The notes beneath the pieces were generated by a model that was not told the origin of the DNA, did not search any database, and saw only the letters and a program-made list of their open reading frames with translations. A program made the position numbers and the translations under genes. A DNA stretch of 64,000 nucleotides, from assembly GCA_003864495.1 (NCBI GenBank), contig ML133402.1, positions 1,351,867 to 1,415,866 on the forward strand, written 5' to 3'. Positions 25,401 to 37,109 of the stretch are shown here, piece by piece. Each line of letters starts with the position of its first letter. The first letter of the stretch is position 1. Origin of the DNA: Nemopilema nomurai (lineage: Eukaryota; Cnidaria; Scyphozoa; Rhizostomeae; Rhizostomatidae).

Positions 25401-28400
25401 CTCCAGAATGTTATTTACCTAAGCTGAAGATTTTAGAACAGTGATCTAAAAGGATGGGCCATTTTTACCGATGTTGTCGAAGCTGGATATACTTCTATGC
25501 ACCTTCTTGGTATTCGAGCCACTTTGCAGTGAACAAGCTTTATTCTGCGGTTGCTGCTTACTTGTTTTATGTTTATTTTTGCTAAGGCCTTTTTGTATGT
25601 TTGAAAGCTTATTGCATCTTGGTTTTGCTTTGCCTGGTCCGCATTTGGGTTACTTTTGTACCACAAGCCGCAGAAAATTTTCTTCACGATTTGATAGTTG
25701 AAGCAACTTTGACGCCGACGGCCCATGGCGTAGGTGAGGGTCGTATTATACTCATACTGTGGCCTGCCTTCTACCGCCCGGGGCTTAGCTCAAAATTGGC
25801 CTTCTACCGCCCGGGGTTCAACGTCCATTATAACTGCGCCTGCTTTGGAATTTCATGAATGCGAGTGCTTTTCGGCTGCTATCCCACAATGCAATGGATG
25901 CTAGGCCCACGCGTGTAAATAGCGCGATTACTCCTGCCGGTGACGGCTTTTCATGACTGGCACTAGAAGCCATGACTTAGCTTGCAACACCCCAGAGGCA
26001 TTTGATCCACAAACCAACGAAAAGGCAGCAAAAAATTGTCAGTGTTAGGCTCTCGTAGCTGTAAATAGTCGCTACAATTGGAACTCAAAAGTGGGTCTCT
26101 AGGACTGTTTTGTAATGTATTCTCTAGTTTTCCCCCGATCGTCTTGCAAGCCTCTGTTATGGTGGTAGTCTCCCTTTCATATTTCCCGGCTTTTGTGGTC
26201 GTGGTACATTGCCAGCACCCATTGCATTGTGGTCACATTGTGACGTCTAGAGTACTCTTCTCGTGTCACTGTTTCGTGAAACTCGTTTTGCAACAGGCTC
26301 TATTGGATGCATTCGATTATGGCGACGACGAAGATGATGAGCAGCGGTTGGCAGAGCAAAGACGTCATCTCATGGAGGAGAAGTCGCGGTTGATGAGAAG
26401 GTAAAACATCCCCACCACCTTACACAGATATACCCACCTTAACGCTGTTATGTACTTTGTTTCTATCAAATTTATATGTTAAGATGGGGATTGGTGACCA
26501 ACACTGCATGCTAGCAATGTCCTGCAGTCTCTTCTGAAGGTTTGGTTCACAAACCAATACATGATAAATGGCATCCTCGTTTCAATAAGAAGGATCGTCA
26601 AATCAGTCTAGTTTCACCCAGTCAGAATTTTGATTGATTGCCACCAGGATAAGAGAAGCTTTGTTTTATTAGCAACAGAATCTCTTCAACTCCACTAATC
26701 AGTCATTTGCCCAGCATAGATAAAGTATAAGATACTTGCAGCATTGTTTTTTCTTGTGGATGAAGTAGAAGGGTAGATATGTGCCCTATTTTCCCCCCTA
26801 AATCATAATCGCACAAGTTTGAAAACTTATACGGAACTTCGAAGACTTCATCTTTTTTCTCAAATAATCATAAAAAGTAGAAAAGTCATTAGTAGTTTCA
26901 AGTTTATTTGATTTGCTAGTTCTATGATCTCAATGTTTTTGTAGGTAAGAAATAAAGTTTATATTCATTGTTTGGTCAATGCCCTGCCAACTCATTTTAA
27001 AGTGCAGGTTCTAAATGGGAAGCATTAATTTACGCTTCCAAAAATTCGGGTATTTAAATATATTGTCCTTAACTTTTTAGTATTTCAAGTTCGACTTTGA
27101 TTTTTGATGCTCCCTTCGATCTTTCTGCATTTGAGTTGACATTTTTACATACAGTAGCCTTTTCATTATGCTTTTTCTACCGTGTGCATGAAATTCCTGC
27201 GCAGCGCCTTCCCCGTGGAGCCAACTAACACCCTGTCCTATGTGTAAGATGCCTTCCCATCCATTTCCTTAAACCGTGCATCCCAAGTTAAAATAGTCGA
27301 ACCAGATAAAATAATTGAACAATCGTCTGGATGTTTAGAGTGATGTTGGCAGGTTTTCGAGTGGACTTTGTTTGTGATAGATGCATTGAGTGGCATGTTT
27401 TTGGGCAGTTGTTTGTACACTGGGATAGACTCAATCCCCTTTCCCCTCTCGAATCAGGCACCGATGTGTTTTCAGGATTCTGTAATAGTCTACTTTTCAA
27501 AACATTGCTGCCTTTTATACTGCGAACCATAAGCTTCTGTGTAAATCAACAGGGATACCGCTAGAGAATAATTTTCAAACGAGTGTGTGAGACCATGTTG
27601 TTGTGTTTTGATTTTCTCTATATGAACAGCTGTTGGTTAGTTGGAACAACTCTGGAAGTTTTCATAGAGGAATTGTAAGAGTACTTGAGCTTATCATGAA
27701 GGGTTGGAAATGTCAGAAGGGCTTTAATCCTAGAGCTGTTCAAAAGGAATAAAAAAATATTTACTACCATGCAATTGACCTCATCATAATTAAGCCATTT
27801 CTTTACTACTGTTTGACATTAGAAGAGAGGGTGTTTAAAGGGTGTTAATGAAAATCACCTTTGCAATTTGCATGTACACATTTGCTATGTAGCCTCCCCC
27901 TTTTAAGTGAAGAAAAATATCAAGGAAGACAGCCCTAAAATGCATAGTTTCGAAGTCCTGGAAGTAGTTTCGCTTGAGCGATAAGTAGACGTCCCAAAGC
28001 CCAACAAATGACGCTTCGAAGGAGCTTGCTGTCCTATTGCGCGTTCTTAGATTTGAGATAGAATCAACTTTCAGGCTTTTTTTTCGCAAATGTTTCGAAA
28101 GCATTTGTAAAATACTTTGTATTTCGAAACAATATATTCCTTGGCTGAACTGAATTCCACCCCAAGTCGTAACAGTGGATCGTTAATGAACATATGGTGA
28201 TCATTTATTGCTCTATCGAATTTGGTTACCTTTTGTATTATTTGTTTTTTTTAAATCGGGTTACATTTTCAAAGTTTCTGGTCCTTTGATCCTACACCTT
28301 GACTTTCATTTTCAGTCGCAAAGAGTCTCCCGAGTATAAGCCTGCGATCTCCAACATCCTGCAAAGGGCACAGGAGAATGCCACTGCTCAGGCGCCCATT

Positions 28401-31400
28401 CACGATGTGCACCACGCTGAACCCCAACAACAACACTTGACCGGAGACCATTCTCGCGGCGATGCATTTTCAGGCCCCAACCGTGACAGCAAGGGTGATG
28501 GTACTTTCAATCTTCCATTTCTGGAAGGTAGGTGATACCATTCAAATGATTCATAGGCGTTTAATTCGCCTAATTTGTTCAATATGAGGTGATTCTTTGG
28601 AAAGGGGCTCGATTGTTTATTTCATCTAACGGTCTGGCTCCTTTGCAAGTGCTTTGCAAATTTTTATTTGTGACATCGATCATCCATGTTTTCGTTAATT
28701 TGCTTTCCCTTTGGTGCTCAAATTCACGAAATTTACCCTTCGACTGCCTTTTGAATCTTCAGAGCAGCCAAAGGCATTTGAGAAAGACAGACCCAAGCCC
28801 AATTCTCGGCCGGCCTTGCACCATGAACAGACTCACCATTCTGACCGGGACAGAGGAATGGACCAAAGATTCGGCTCGCAGGAGTACCACAATGTTCCCA
28901 CCTCAAGGCCGTTTCGGGAGAGCCGATTCGATAAAGACGCTGAACCAAGTAGAAGAAATGAAAGAGATTCCCGTTTTGCAGAAAGGAACTACAATGAGAG
29001 AGAACGGGACACAAGAGAGAGACACGAATTTGAACATCGTGCCCGCGAGGAACCGCGTGCTGACCACAGGGATCGCGAGTTTCGTGAACGCGTCGATCAA
29101 AGGGACCGCGACAACAGAGATCGTGGCGAGCAAAGAAGAAGAGGGGAACGTGGAAGGGATGAGGACCGAGAGAGAAATAGGCCTAGAGAAGGAAACCGCG
29201 AGAGGGATTCTCGAAAGGAAGAAGAGAAGGTCGTCGTGAAGCCAGAAGAAAAGGAAGGGAAACAGGGACTGAGCCTGGAGCAGCGCCAAGAACTCGGTTT
29301 TCCTGATGTCAGAAAAGGAAGAGTGAGTCGTAAGTACTTAGATGCCGTGTGTTCGCATGGTTATTTGTCAGAGCTGCATTTGTTTGAAAAGAGTCTCCAC
29401 GTGGTGGTTGATATTCCACAAGCATCAGCCAATATTATCGACCGTTCGGGATAATACCAATCAACATTAAAAGCTTTGTGACTTTTTGCAAGTCGATTGT
29501 TGGCTCCGTACAGCTTGGGCAGTTGCAGTTGTAGATTCAGGGCGTAGGCAGAAGGCCATGCTGCGTGGTTTCGCATCTCGGCTGCATCGTCCAGCGCTGA
29601 GGCTTCACATTTCTGTGTTTTACATTTCTGTGTTTTGATGTCGCGTTTGATTTCAGTTTGCAGCTTAACTATCTGGGTCGGACATCTTCCCACGAAAACC
29701 ACGCCAGACCAACTGAAAGAAGCATTCGGGGAATTTGGAGAAGTCGAGTCTATAGATGTGAGTATGCTTTGAAGACAAATCGTTTGCATTTCATAGCAAA
29801 TTGCTGCCTATTTGTGTCCGCTTTGGCGTTGAGTGGCAGTAGTTTTGGCCACGTTCTTCTGATTATCTTTTTTTATCACATGCGGGTACAGTTGCTTCGT
29901 GCATAAAAAACACTGTAAGCATGGATGTTCTGTCTTCATTTGTCGCTAGCCTACATGAATACGTAATTGCTTTGGCTAAAGTATTACCTTGATAGCACAG
30001 ATGGTCTGCTTATCTGACTTTCTGTCTGCATTTGCGTTCAGCTTGTGCAAGCCCGTGGTTGTGCCTTTGTCGTCATGAAGCAGCGAAGAGAAGCTGACGC
30101 GGCGCTGAAGAATTTGAAGAATCAACGGTTCTACGGGCACACGATAAGGGTACGTATGGCAGGGGGATGCTCCCGCTTTTGTGCTGCGCTTGTCTTTTTG
30201 CAAGCGAAATAGACAGTGTGTTACTTAAGATGTTCACAAGCCCATGTCGAGCGGTGTTGGCAACAGTTTAGAGAACGATCACCGAACAATTGCCAAGTAC
30301 TGATTCTTGTAGCACTGAAACACTTGATTCCTAGGGGAGGGTTGCCATTCTTATTTCTTTTATGTTTATGTTGTGAGCGTCGAGAAAGGCAGCTGCCACG
30401 TGTAGTTTAGTATGAGAGTTTTTCAGCTGAGGTCCATCAAATCTATGACGGAATCCTTCGAAACCCGGCCTTGGCCCCTCAAAGCCTGGGCGAATACCTT
30501 GGAATCGGGGACGAGGCCCATCAAATCTATGACGGAATCCTTCGAAACCCGGCCTTGGCCCCTCAAAGCCTGGGCGAATACCTTGGAATCGGGGACTAGG
30601 CCCATCAAAATCAGCTGATAGTTTGCGATTCAGTTGACCCAGTCAATAAATTCCCCTTTTTGTGACGGACGAGACGTTTTTCGGTCCTGTTGCTTGCTTT
30701 CTTGTTTCTTTGGCATTTTCCTGATTTTTATCGGCTTGACAGGTGGCCTGGGCACCAGGAAAAGCCATTAAGAATTCGGAGCTCAAGCAATTTTGGGACG
30801 ACGACAAAGGCGTGACGTATGTTCCTTGGGATCGCATCAAAGACAAGAACGTGAACGAGTTTGCTGCTGGAAGTGTCATCGACCCCGACAGTCTGCCACC
30901 AGGAATGGTACTTGAAGGTAAGATGCCTGTCTTTCTGTGGAGAAAGTGGGCTTGAATTTGAAATGGGCGAAAGGCTCTTTCTCTCCGTATGCAAAGATGA
31001 ATTTGGACTATCTATAAGATGGATTTTTGTCTTGATGGGAAAGTTGCCCTGGACATCTCTTCGAAAGTGGGCCTGAATAGTTATTCAGTGCTGTTGTTTT
31101 TATTTTACCTTAATCTATTGTATTTGTATTCAACGCGTGTACATTTGTTTTAGTCGATTTCCCCTTTTTGACAATATTGTGAGGCTCTATACTGTGCCCT
31201 TGAAGGCATTCATCCTAATTGATAGAGCCACCGTGTATTAATGGTGAATAATGAAATGTCTTACTTGAATGATTGAAGGTATTTAATGACCCTTGTCAAA
31301 TACCCTATTTGTTAAACACCCTTTTCGGTAAAGTCAGATCTAAGAAGGTGAATTATTGATTTAGTTTGATAGTCTTGTCCATAGCAAATAGTCAAAAGGC

Positions 31401-34400
31401 AACAGGGAATCAGTTACGGGTTACCCGAGGGCGATCTGCTAATGGCAGGTCAAGATAATTGTCTTCTGTGTTGACCAAACTTTCTGTTCGATATCATTTC
31501 AGTACCAAGGTTAACCCTAACCCTTGCCTTGTGCGTAATGCATGCATAGCTTGCACTAGCGTTTACTGACTTCAGTTACTAGTTTTCTGACAAAGTCAAC
31601 TTAACCATTATTAGTTCAGTTCTGTTTATTTTCGTCAGATGAACCGCTAAAAGATGAAGGCGACGCAGCAAAGAGCCAATTGCCCCCGCAAGCGATGCTG
31701 GCACCCCCACCCGTTCCTGGTATGCCACTGCCTCCGGGGTTAATGCCATTCCCGCATGGATTTCCACCGATGCCTGGCTTGCCGCCCCCTGGAATGATGC
31801 CCCCATTCGGCATGGGGATGCCTCCCCCTGGCATGCCCCCAGGGTTTAGACCAAGGATACCAGAAAATGTTAATCGTGCTCAGAATTTCGATCAAAGTGT
31901 ACATACAGATGGTCCGTTGTCGAAAGAGAGACCGTCAGAGGCGTTAAAAGAAGGGGAATCCCCCAGTCCTTTTGGAAGAACAAGAGGGCCCCACCCTGGA
32001 TTAGATGGCTCCCAGCCAAATTTTGATGGTCCACGCCAGGACTTTAACGGGGCGTGGCCAGGTTTTGATGGGCCTCGACCTGATTTTGATGGGCCTCGTC
32101 CCCGATTCGAAGGTATTCGCCCAGGCTTTGAGGGGCCAAGGCCAGGATTCGAAGGATTCCGTCATAGATTTGATGGACCTCATCAGCGATTTGAAGGACA
32201 CAGACCCGGCTTTGATGGGGTGAGACCTGGTTTCGAAGGGCCACCACCACCATGGATGCAGCAGCAAAGACCTCGATTTCCAGCAGAACAACTTGCCACA
32301 CTCGAAGGCTCATCTGGTCAGGGAAAAGATCCACAGAAACCTTGGCATAATAAGCAAGATGGCGATGAAAAAGACAGCCCTGTTGTCGGGCAGGTTGGAG
32401 AAAAGGAGGGAGAACGAGGAGACCCGCCTAAAACCTCTGCAGCTGTTCCTTTCGATGGAGTGGGCGACTGGGACCGAGAGACTGGGGAAGGAAGTGAGCG
32501 GAGTAGGCATTTAGAGAGAGAAAGAAACTTGGAAAGGGAGAGAAACTTTGACGGGGATAGAAACTCAGAGAGCGATTTGGATCGAGATAAGGGAAGGAGT
32601 CGCTTTGAACGCGGAGGAAGAGGTAGGCCTGTTCTGTTAGTTGGTCAAATCATCAGATATCAGAATCACCAGATATCATTCTCTTGACATCAAATGACAA
32701 AATTTCGCCTTTTGCACGATTCCCGGGTCATGTCATTGTAAAGATATGGCACATTGTTTTGTTTTGAAGCTTCTAGTACATTCAATGCCGTGTTTTGTTG
32801 TTCAAATAACGCCAAAATCTTTAAATGTGTACTTGTATGTAACATTTATATGCAATCAGTATGCAATATTTAGCAGATTGCAAAATTCATGGACTGCTGG
32901 CAACTGAGGCCTCGAGTTTCCTTGTTCAAGTTGACGATGCTTTTCTCTCAAAAGCCCATGTATTGTATTTTCTTGCTCACTGATGATAATTCTCATTTCC
33001 TTCGATCCTTCAAGGTGACAGAGGAACAGAAAGGGACAGGGATCGTGGCCGTTTTGGCGGTCGGGACAGAGAGCGAGATGTCGGCAGAAATAGAGAACGG
33101 GACGGTCGCGATCGCTGGCGAAGTCGTGATGGTGAGAGAGAGTCAAGGTTCTCGGATCGAGGTCGTGACCGGTACAGAGGGCGGCGTGATAGAAGCCGAG
33201 AACGAGGCCAAAGCAGAGACCACAGTCGAGAGCGAGGCCGTAGTCGTGACCGAAGCCGAGAGAGAGGTTGGAGCAGAGACAGGGGGCGCAGTCGAGATGG
33301 TGATCGAAGTCGGGACCGAAGTCGGGATCGGAGTCGGGATCGAAGTCGGGATCGAAGTCGGGATCGAGATAGAAGTCGTGGGCGTGATCGCAGTAAGGAA
33401 CGGCTGAGACGGGAAGAGAAAATTCAGAGGGCCGCGATACGGAGCGATCAAAGAGATCACGTGATGGTGAAAAGGGGAGTGATAAAGAGTCAAAGGAAAG
33501 ACACACCGATCTGAGATCGAGAGATAGACGCGAAGAAAGTGGAAGTGACAGGGGAGGCGAGACAAAAGCAGGGTCTGACGAAGGGGAGCCAGAAGCCAAA
33601 AAGAAAAGAACGGAAACGGGCAGCATTAACTCAGAAAACGTTACGGAGGATAGAGCCTCGGAGGAGGGACCAGTGGAGAAGAACGAGGCTGTTGATGATG
33701 CAGAAGACGAGCAAAAAGGAGGCTGGAAGATGCTTGATGCATCTAAAGGGAGTGATGAAAATCGACAGGAAACTGATAACGCTACCAAGCCGCTGTTGGG
33801 GCAAGGCTTTGGGCTTGCGGGCGCTGCAAAGAAATTTGTCGCGCTGAAGACTGGAGCGAGTCTAGCTGCAAAGCCGTCACTGTTTCAAGAGGAAAGCCAG
33901 CCAGAAAGAAAGCTGGACATGTTTTCCGCGGACCGCGATACCGCTGAGTTGAATCCCGAAGAGAAAAAAGGCGATTTGAGCCCGAAGGTATGTTCCTGTT
34001 TCATTTGATTTTAACAAATTTTATGTTTGAATCTGTTAATTTATTCTTGTACTGTTGTTTGAGCTAAAGTCGTCGTGCCAATCTTCGCGAAGAAGAAATG
34101 TCGAGAAATAGCGGAACGTGCTTTGAACATGCAAGAATCATGTTTCCCCTATTGTTGCTGTTATCCAGTTTTTGCCGACATAAATGCTTGTTTTTGCCCA
34201 TGTCTTTGTATTGCAATTTATATTGCAATGCTGAATCGTCCTTCCAATAGAAAGTCATCTTCTTTTGCCCATGTGCCTGCTGCTTTTCCTGGTTGAAAGC
34301 CTTTTCTGGTGATTCCTGCGGGCTAACCTATTTAGAATAATAATTGGGAGACAGTCACCAATAACTATTGCCTATTAGATCTTGCAATGGCTATCGTCCA

Positions 34401-35483
34401 GGCCATTTTAGAATTCGTTTCGAACCTACAGTATGAAGCCCGGAGTAACCACTTGGAGCCGGTTCAACTGCGAGCGTGTTTGTGTATACCCACTTTTTGG
34501 GACACGCAAATTAAGGCCCCGTTTACACGGGTACGGATCCGCATATATCCGTACCCAAACTGGTTACGATAGGCCTTGCGTTTACACGGGCACGGTAGGA
34601 TCCGTATCTTTTCTTGGAGAGATCCGTATCTTTTTGGGTACGATTAGAGAGCGAATCCATTTGGATCCGTTCCTTCATCGGCGCCGTGTAAACGGTTGGA
34701 TACGGATCCGCAAAGGCGCGGCAGTGAACGAGACCACCAAATTGAAAATTAACAATCACCTTGTCATTGCGCATGCTTAAAAAGAGAGATTCGCTTTTCG
34801 TCCATTCCCGTGTAAACGCTTTATAGTTTAGGATCCGATCTCGTGTAAACGCTTGTGCATCGTACCCATATCGTACCTAAAAGATCCGGATTTTTTAAAT
34901 CCGTTCCTTTTACTCTCGTGTGAACGGGGCCTAAGCGTCATTCGAGATTCTAACAAGTACTATCTATCTGCATCTTGAAATTTAACCCAAAAAGTTGTAT
35001 TTTTTCGGCGATTCATGTTTATAATCCATCGGCTTTTTGGGATTGAGCCTGCAGTGTTTTTGGTGTCTTGTAAATAGAATTTTGATGGCGTAGAATTTAG
35101 AATTTGCATTATTTTATCATGGCATAGAACAATGGTTGTGACATTGGAACTTTTTTCGTGTTCTTCAGGTGGTTGACAGCTTGGTTGAAAAGTTGTCTGA
35201 GACGTCACCGAAAGAATCTGGAGCCAAAGAGGGAGACACACTGTCTCAAACGGGAGAAGAAACATTGCCGTTGAATGAAGCGTCGGAAGAAGAAGAAGAA
35301 GGAGCAGCGTTGAATGAAGACGAAGAGAAAGTACCCGAGAACTCTGAAATTGAAAACGACTTAAAAACTAAAATAGTTGATAGAGACAGTAATGATGCTG
35401 CTGAGGACAGTGATATGAAAATAACTGATACGAGGCTTGATGAAAGTGAGAACACGCCCGTGAATCCAGCGGATGGCACGTAG
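19524..35483 (+). CDS. SCAF4/8: SR-related CTD-associated factor (SCAF4/SCAF8 orthologue), 18 coding exons
   Basis: Nuclear RNA-binding protein. SCAF4 and SCAF8 bind the phosphorylated RNA polymerase II C-terminal domain and prevent premature polyadenylation. Exons: 19524-19562, 20479-20562, 21171-21215, 21500-21568, 21826-21918, 22277-22403, 23610-23833, 24072-24250, 24842-25028, 26297-26400, 28316-28527, 28763-29329, 29657-29757, 30042-30149, 30743-30917, 31639-32622, 33015-33987, 35169-35483. Phases agree at every junction. The product is about 1,520 residues, a little longer than vertebrate SCAF8. Order of domains: CTD-interacting domain in exons 1-6 (KPPISKAKM, YKVPGLYIIDSIVRQS, VRVLNLWQKNG, PLLDMAAG); Gln-rich segment in exon 7; RD/RE-rich exon 12; RRM in exons 13-15 (RNP2-like LTIWVGHL, RNP1-like RGCAFVVM, then VAWAPGK and VTYVPWDRI); Pro-rich and FDG/FEG repeats in exon 16; RS/RD repeats in exon 17; acidic C-terminus in exon 18, ending in TAG. 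Exon 17 needs a frame change near 33393-33427 (see findings). The start codon is chosen because ATGGCGGAC begins the conserved FNSE motif. Confidence 0.94.
22364..22402 (+). repeat. Polyhistidine-coding CAT/CAC run in SCAF4/8 exon 6
   Basis: CAT and CAC codons encode H-N-H9-N immediately before the donor at 22403/22404. The mixture of CAT and CAC argues that it is not a very recent pure triplet expansion. Histidine runs are common in nuclear-speckle proteins. The equivalent position in vertebrate SCAF4/8 is not known to me to carry one. Confidence 0.85.
22815..23215. repeat. Dispersed repeat with AATAAACGCC/TTAAACGCCCC motifs, SCAF4/8 intron 6
   Basis: Two clusters, 22845-22915 and 23135-23210, carry repeated AATAAACGCCCC, TAGACGCCTCC and TTAAACGCCCC-like motifs separated by about 220 bases. 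A related TTTAACGCCC cluster occurs at 59046-59120. The pattern suggests a dispersed repeat family, probably a non-autonomous DNA transposon, but termini and target duplication were not identified. Confidence 0.5.
23744..23830 (+). repeat. CAG/CAA-rich polyglutamine-coding tract in SCAF4/8 exon 7
   Basis: CAG and CAA codons interrupted by Leu and Met give a Gln/Leu-rich helix with several runs of three to seven Gln. It follows EQQRQEQDMQIQQLKKALEQ and is probably a coiled coil. Vertebrate SCAF8 also has Gln-rich stretches after its CID. Confidence 0.8.
25763..25818. repeat. Short direct repeat in SCAF4/8 intron 9
   Basis: The 18-base string GCCTTCTACCGCCCGGGG occurs twice, about 34 bases apart. 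It is GC-rich in an AT-rich intron. No further copies were noticed. Confidence 0.7.
29657..30917 (+). other. RRM exons 13-15 of SCAF4/8
   Basis: Three exons encode one RNA-recognition motif and its conserved extension. RNP2 is LTIWVGHL, with GEFGEVESID in the following helix and strand. RNP1 is RGCAFVVM. The last strand is followed by VAWAPGK and a conserved segment with QFWDDDKGVTYVPWDRI. These match the SCAF8 RRM region (TTLWVGQV, RGCAYVCM, KIAWALNKG, GVTYIPWEKV). Confidence 0.9.
30423..30618 (-). repeat. Inverted, duplicated copy of an exon-16 segment inside intron 14, flanked by 8-bp direct repeats
   Basis: On the minus strand, 30610-30431 matches plus-strand exon 16 at about 32082-32180 nearly base for base, with a few substitutions over about 97 bases. 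It comprises just over two tandem copies of an 84-bp unit. Its coding frame, read on the minus strand, stays open and encodes the same FDG/FEG-type repeats (for example PRFQGIRPGFEGPRPGFEG). The block is bordered on both sides by TCAGCTGA (30423-30430 and 30611-30618), like a target-site duplication. It lies about 1.5 kb upstream of its source exon in opposite orientation. Confidence 0.85.
31999..32250 (+). repeat. FDG/FEG hexapeptide-type coding repeats in SCAF4/8 exon 16
   Basis: About fifteen degenerate units with consensus P-R-P-x-F-[DE]-G follow one another at 18-bp spacing (FDGPRQDF, FDGPRPDF, FEGIRPGF, FEGPRPGF and so on). They come after a Pro/Met/Gly-rich stretch at about 31680-31855. 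Vertebrate SCAF8 has a different, Pro/Arg/Asp-rich repeated region at the corresponding place, so length variation here is expected. Confidence 0.85.
33015..33987 (+). other. RS/RD-rich exon 17 of SCAF4/8 with an apparent frame change
   Basis: From 33015 the frame continuing from exon 16 encodes RDRDRG, RSRDRSRERG and repeated RSRD units up to about 33392, then runs to a TGA at about 33512. The rest of the exon (SKRSRDGEKGSDKESKER and onwards to LSPK at 33987) is open in a different frame, which is also the frame that joins exon 18. Both halves look like genuine SR-type protein. A GT...AG segment of 35 bases, 33393-33427, would restore the frame if spliced out. A one-base sequence error or allele would do the same. 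Confidence 0.75.
34515..34931. mobile_element. PIF/Harbinger-like MITE in SCAF4/8 intron 17
   Basis: The element begins GGCCCCGTTTACACG and ends with its near-inverse, CGTGTGAACGGGGCC. Both ends are flanked by TAA (34512-34514 and 34932-34934). A 3-bp TWA target duplication with GGCCCCGTT-type ends is typical of PIF/Harbinger MITEs. The interior repeats GTTTACACG and its complement several times, and also GGATCCG motifs. There is no coding capacity. Confidence 0.8.
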
Positions 35484-35516
35484 GGTGATACTACTGGCCA
35501 ACCGTACCGAGACCGC

Positions 35517-35522
35517 AATAAA
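35517..35522 (+). terminator. Candidate poly(A) signal of SCAF4/8
   Basis: AATAAA lies 33 bases after the TAG stop. That makes a very short 3' untranslated region. Distal signals cannot be excluded. Confidence 0.4.
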
Positions 35523-37109
35523 CCGTCAGGTATTGCCCAGGTATTTTGACTGGTTGGTCTTTCGAATTGCGTAATGCTAAACCAATTTTTGGTTTTACAT
35601 TGCTTTGGGTATACAGAAGTTGGCCGCCAAGATGTTCACTGTAATTCGCATCTCGTCGTGTAGCCCGCTTTGACAGTTTGTATGAATTTGGCTGTATAGT
35701 TTCTATCGAGTTAAGTGTTTTCGTAGGATCCTGAATGCAGTAAGTGTTTATTGAAGCAGGATGATACTCGTTTAGCTCGTTTGCACGGTCTATCAGGACA
35801 GATGAAAAACGACGTTTATTCACCGCCATCTAAGGATAGAAGTAAATAAGGTTGGCTAAAATGAGGTTTGTGTAATAATCCCAACAGTACTGGCTGCAAT
35901 ATAGTTCCCACGTAGTGAAATATGAGCTGTAAATTACAAACTCTAAAATGGTCTAATAATGTCGTACTATAAGTACAGTTATCAGTGATCTCATAAGTCT
36001 ACTATTTTGAACTATGCTGAAGATACGTAAAAGCACTCTGTTTGAGCCGCAGCGTTTGTTCGATATTTGGATGAGTATTGAGAAGAATATCAACGTCGAT
36101 AAATGTGGTGATATTAGTAAGGTTAGTGATATCGTTCGTCGTTAATACACACAGTGCCATCTTATCATATTTAGCAACACACAGTACCTTTTAATCAATG
36201 GCAGAGAATGAAATCTTCAATTTTATAGTCTTTTAATTCACTTGATGAGTCAGATCTTTTCTGTATGTGCAATGGGACACGATACTCAAACTGTGTCCAA
36301 TTTCATGAACAGAATATTTGCCGATTTCAATCTGCACCGGATTTTGGTAAACTAGCCATATTGTCAGAAATGCTTGTGAAAGTCTTCCACCCTTCAATCG
36401 AAGAATCGTTGTTGTTTTTGTCGACAAATACCTTCGAAAATGGGTAGAAGTGTTCAGGTCTTTTTAAGAGGGTATCCCAATGTAAACTACGTCCCTCTCC
36501 TACCATTGCCCGTAACCCGCCTGGAAGTTGCCGCCTATTATCTCCTTGAAATCTAGCATATAGCTCAAAAGTTTGGAAGAAGTCAGCACATTGTTTCTGG
36601 AATTTTTTTTGTCAGGCAGGTCGGATTGCAAAAATGTTTTACAATGCACGCCATTACTTAATTCTCTTTCCGTTCATTAAACTCCCTACTTTTCTCAATC
36701 TTTCCGTTCCATTTCAATAAAGACATTATTTTCTCCTTGGTTGTTAAAAATGTCAGCCCCTCAAGTTTAAGCCTTTGCGAGCTGGCCAGTTTCTGACAAA
36801 TGTATATTACCCTCAAAAGTGATCCCATGGATTTTTGCACTTCAAGAGAATCAACTTAATATCCTGGCCTGGTGTATTATCGTCGTTGTTGAGGAGTCTT
36901 GCAATTCTTTCCAAGTTTCAATTTGATAAAGTGCCAAAAAAGAAGCGAAGCCTGAAAAGAGGAACACTTGTGCATTAGCGAAGCTCCATGATTTAAAACG
37001 CATACTCAATCAAGCAATTTATTTGCAGTTTTGTATCTGTTACTTCACAGTTTCGAGACATAACAAAATTTTACGGAGGGTGGATAAATGAACAGTAAGT
37101 AAAAGTCAC
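35523..37109. other. Intergenic stretch between SCAF4/8 and the 177-bp array
   Basis: No conserved exon was found. Short open frames of about 60 codons have no domain signature. The region probably holds any longer SCAF4/8 3' untranslated sequence. Confidence 0.45.

Noticed and set aside
28589..29239. 216-codon plus-strand frame overlapping SCAF4/8 exon 12, and the 128-codon minus frame at 28903-29289
   Set aside because: Both are shadows of the Arg/Glu/Asp-rich exon, whose true frame is fixed by the phases of exons 11 and 13.
32856..33788. 310-codon minus-strand open frame
   Set aside because: It is the antisense of the RS/RD repeats of SCAF4/8 exon 17. The repeated codons leave the opposite strand open; its Ser/Leu/Asp-rich translation has no domain.
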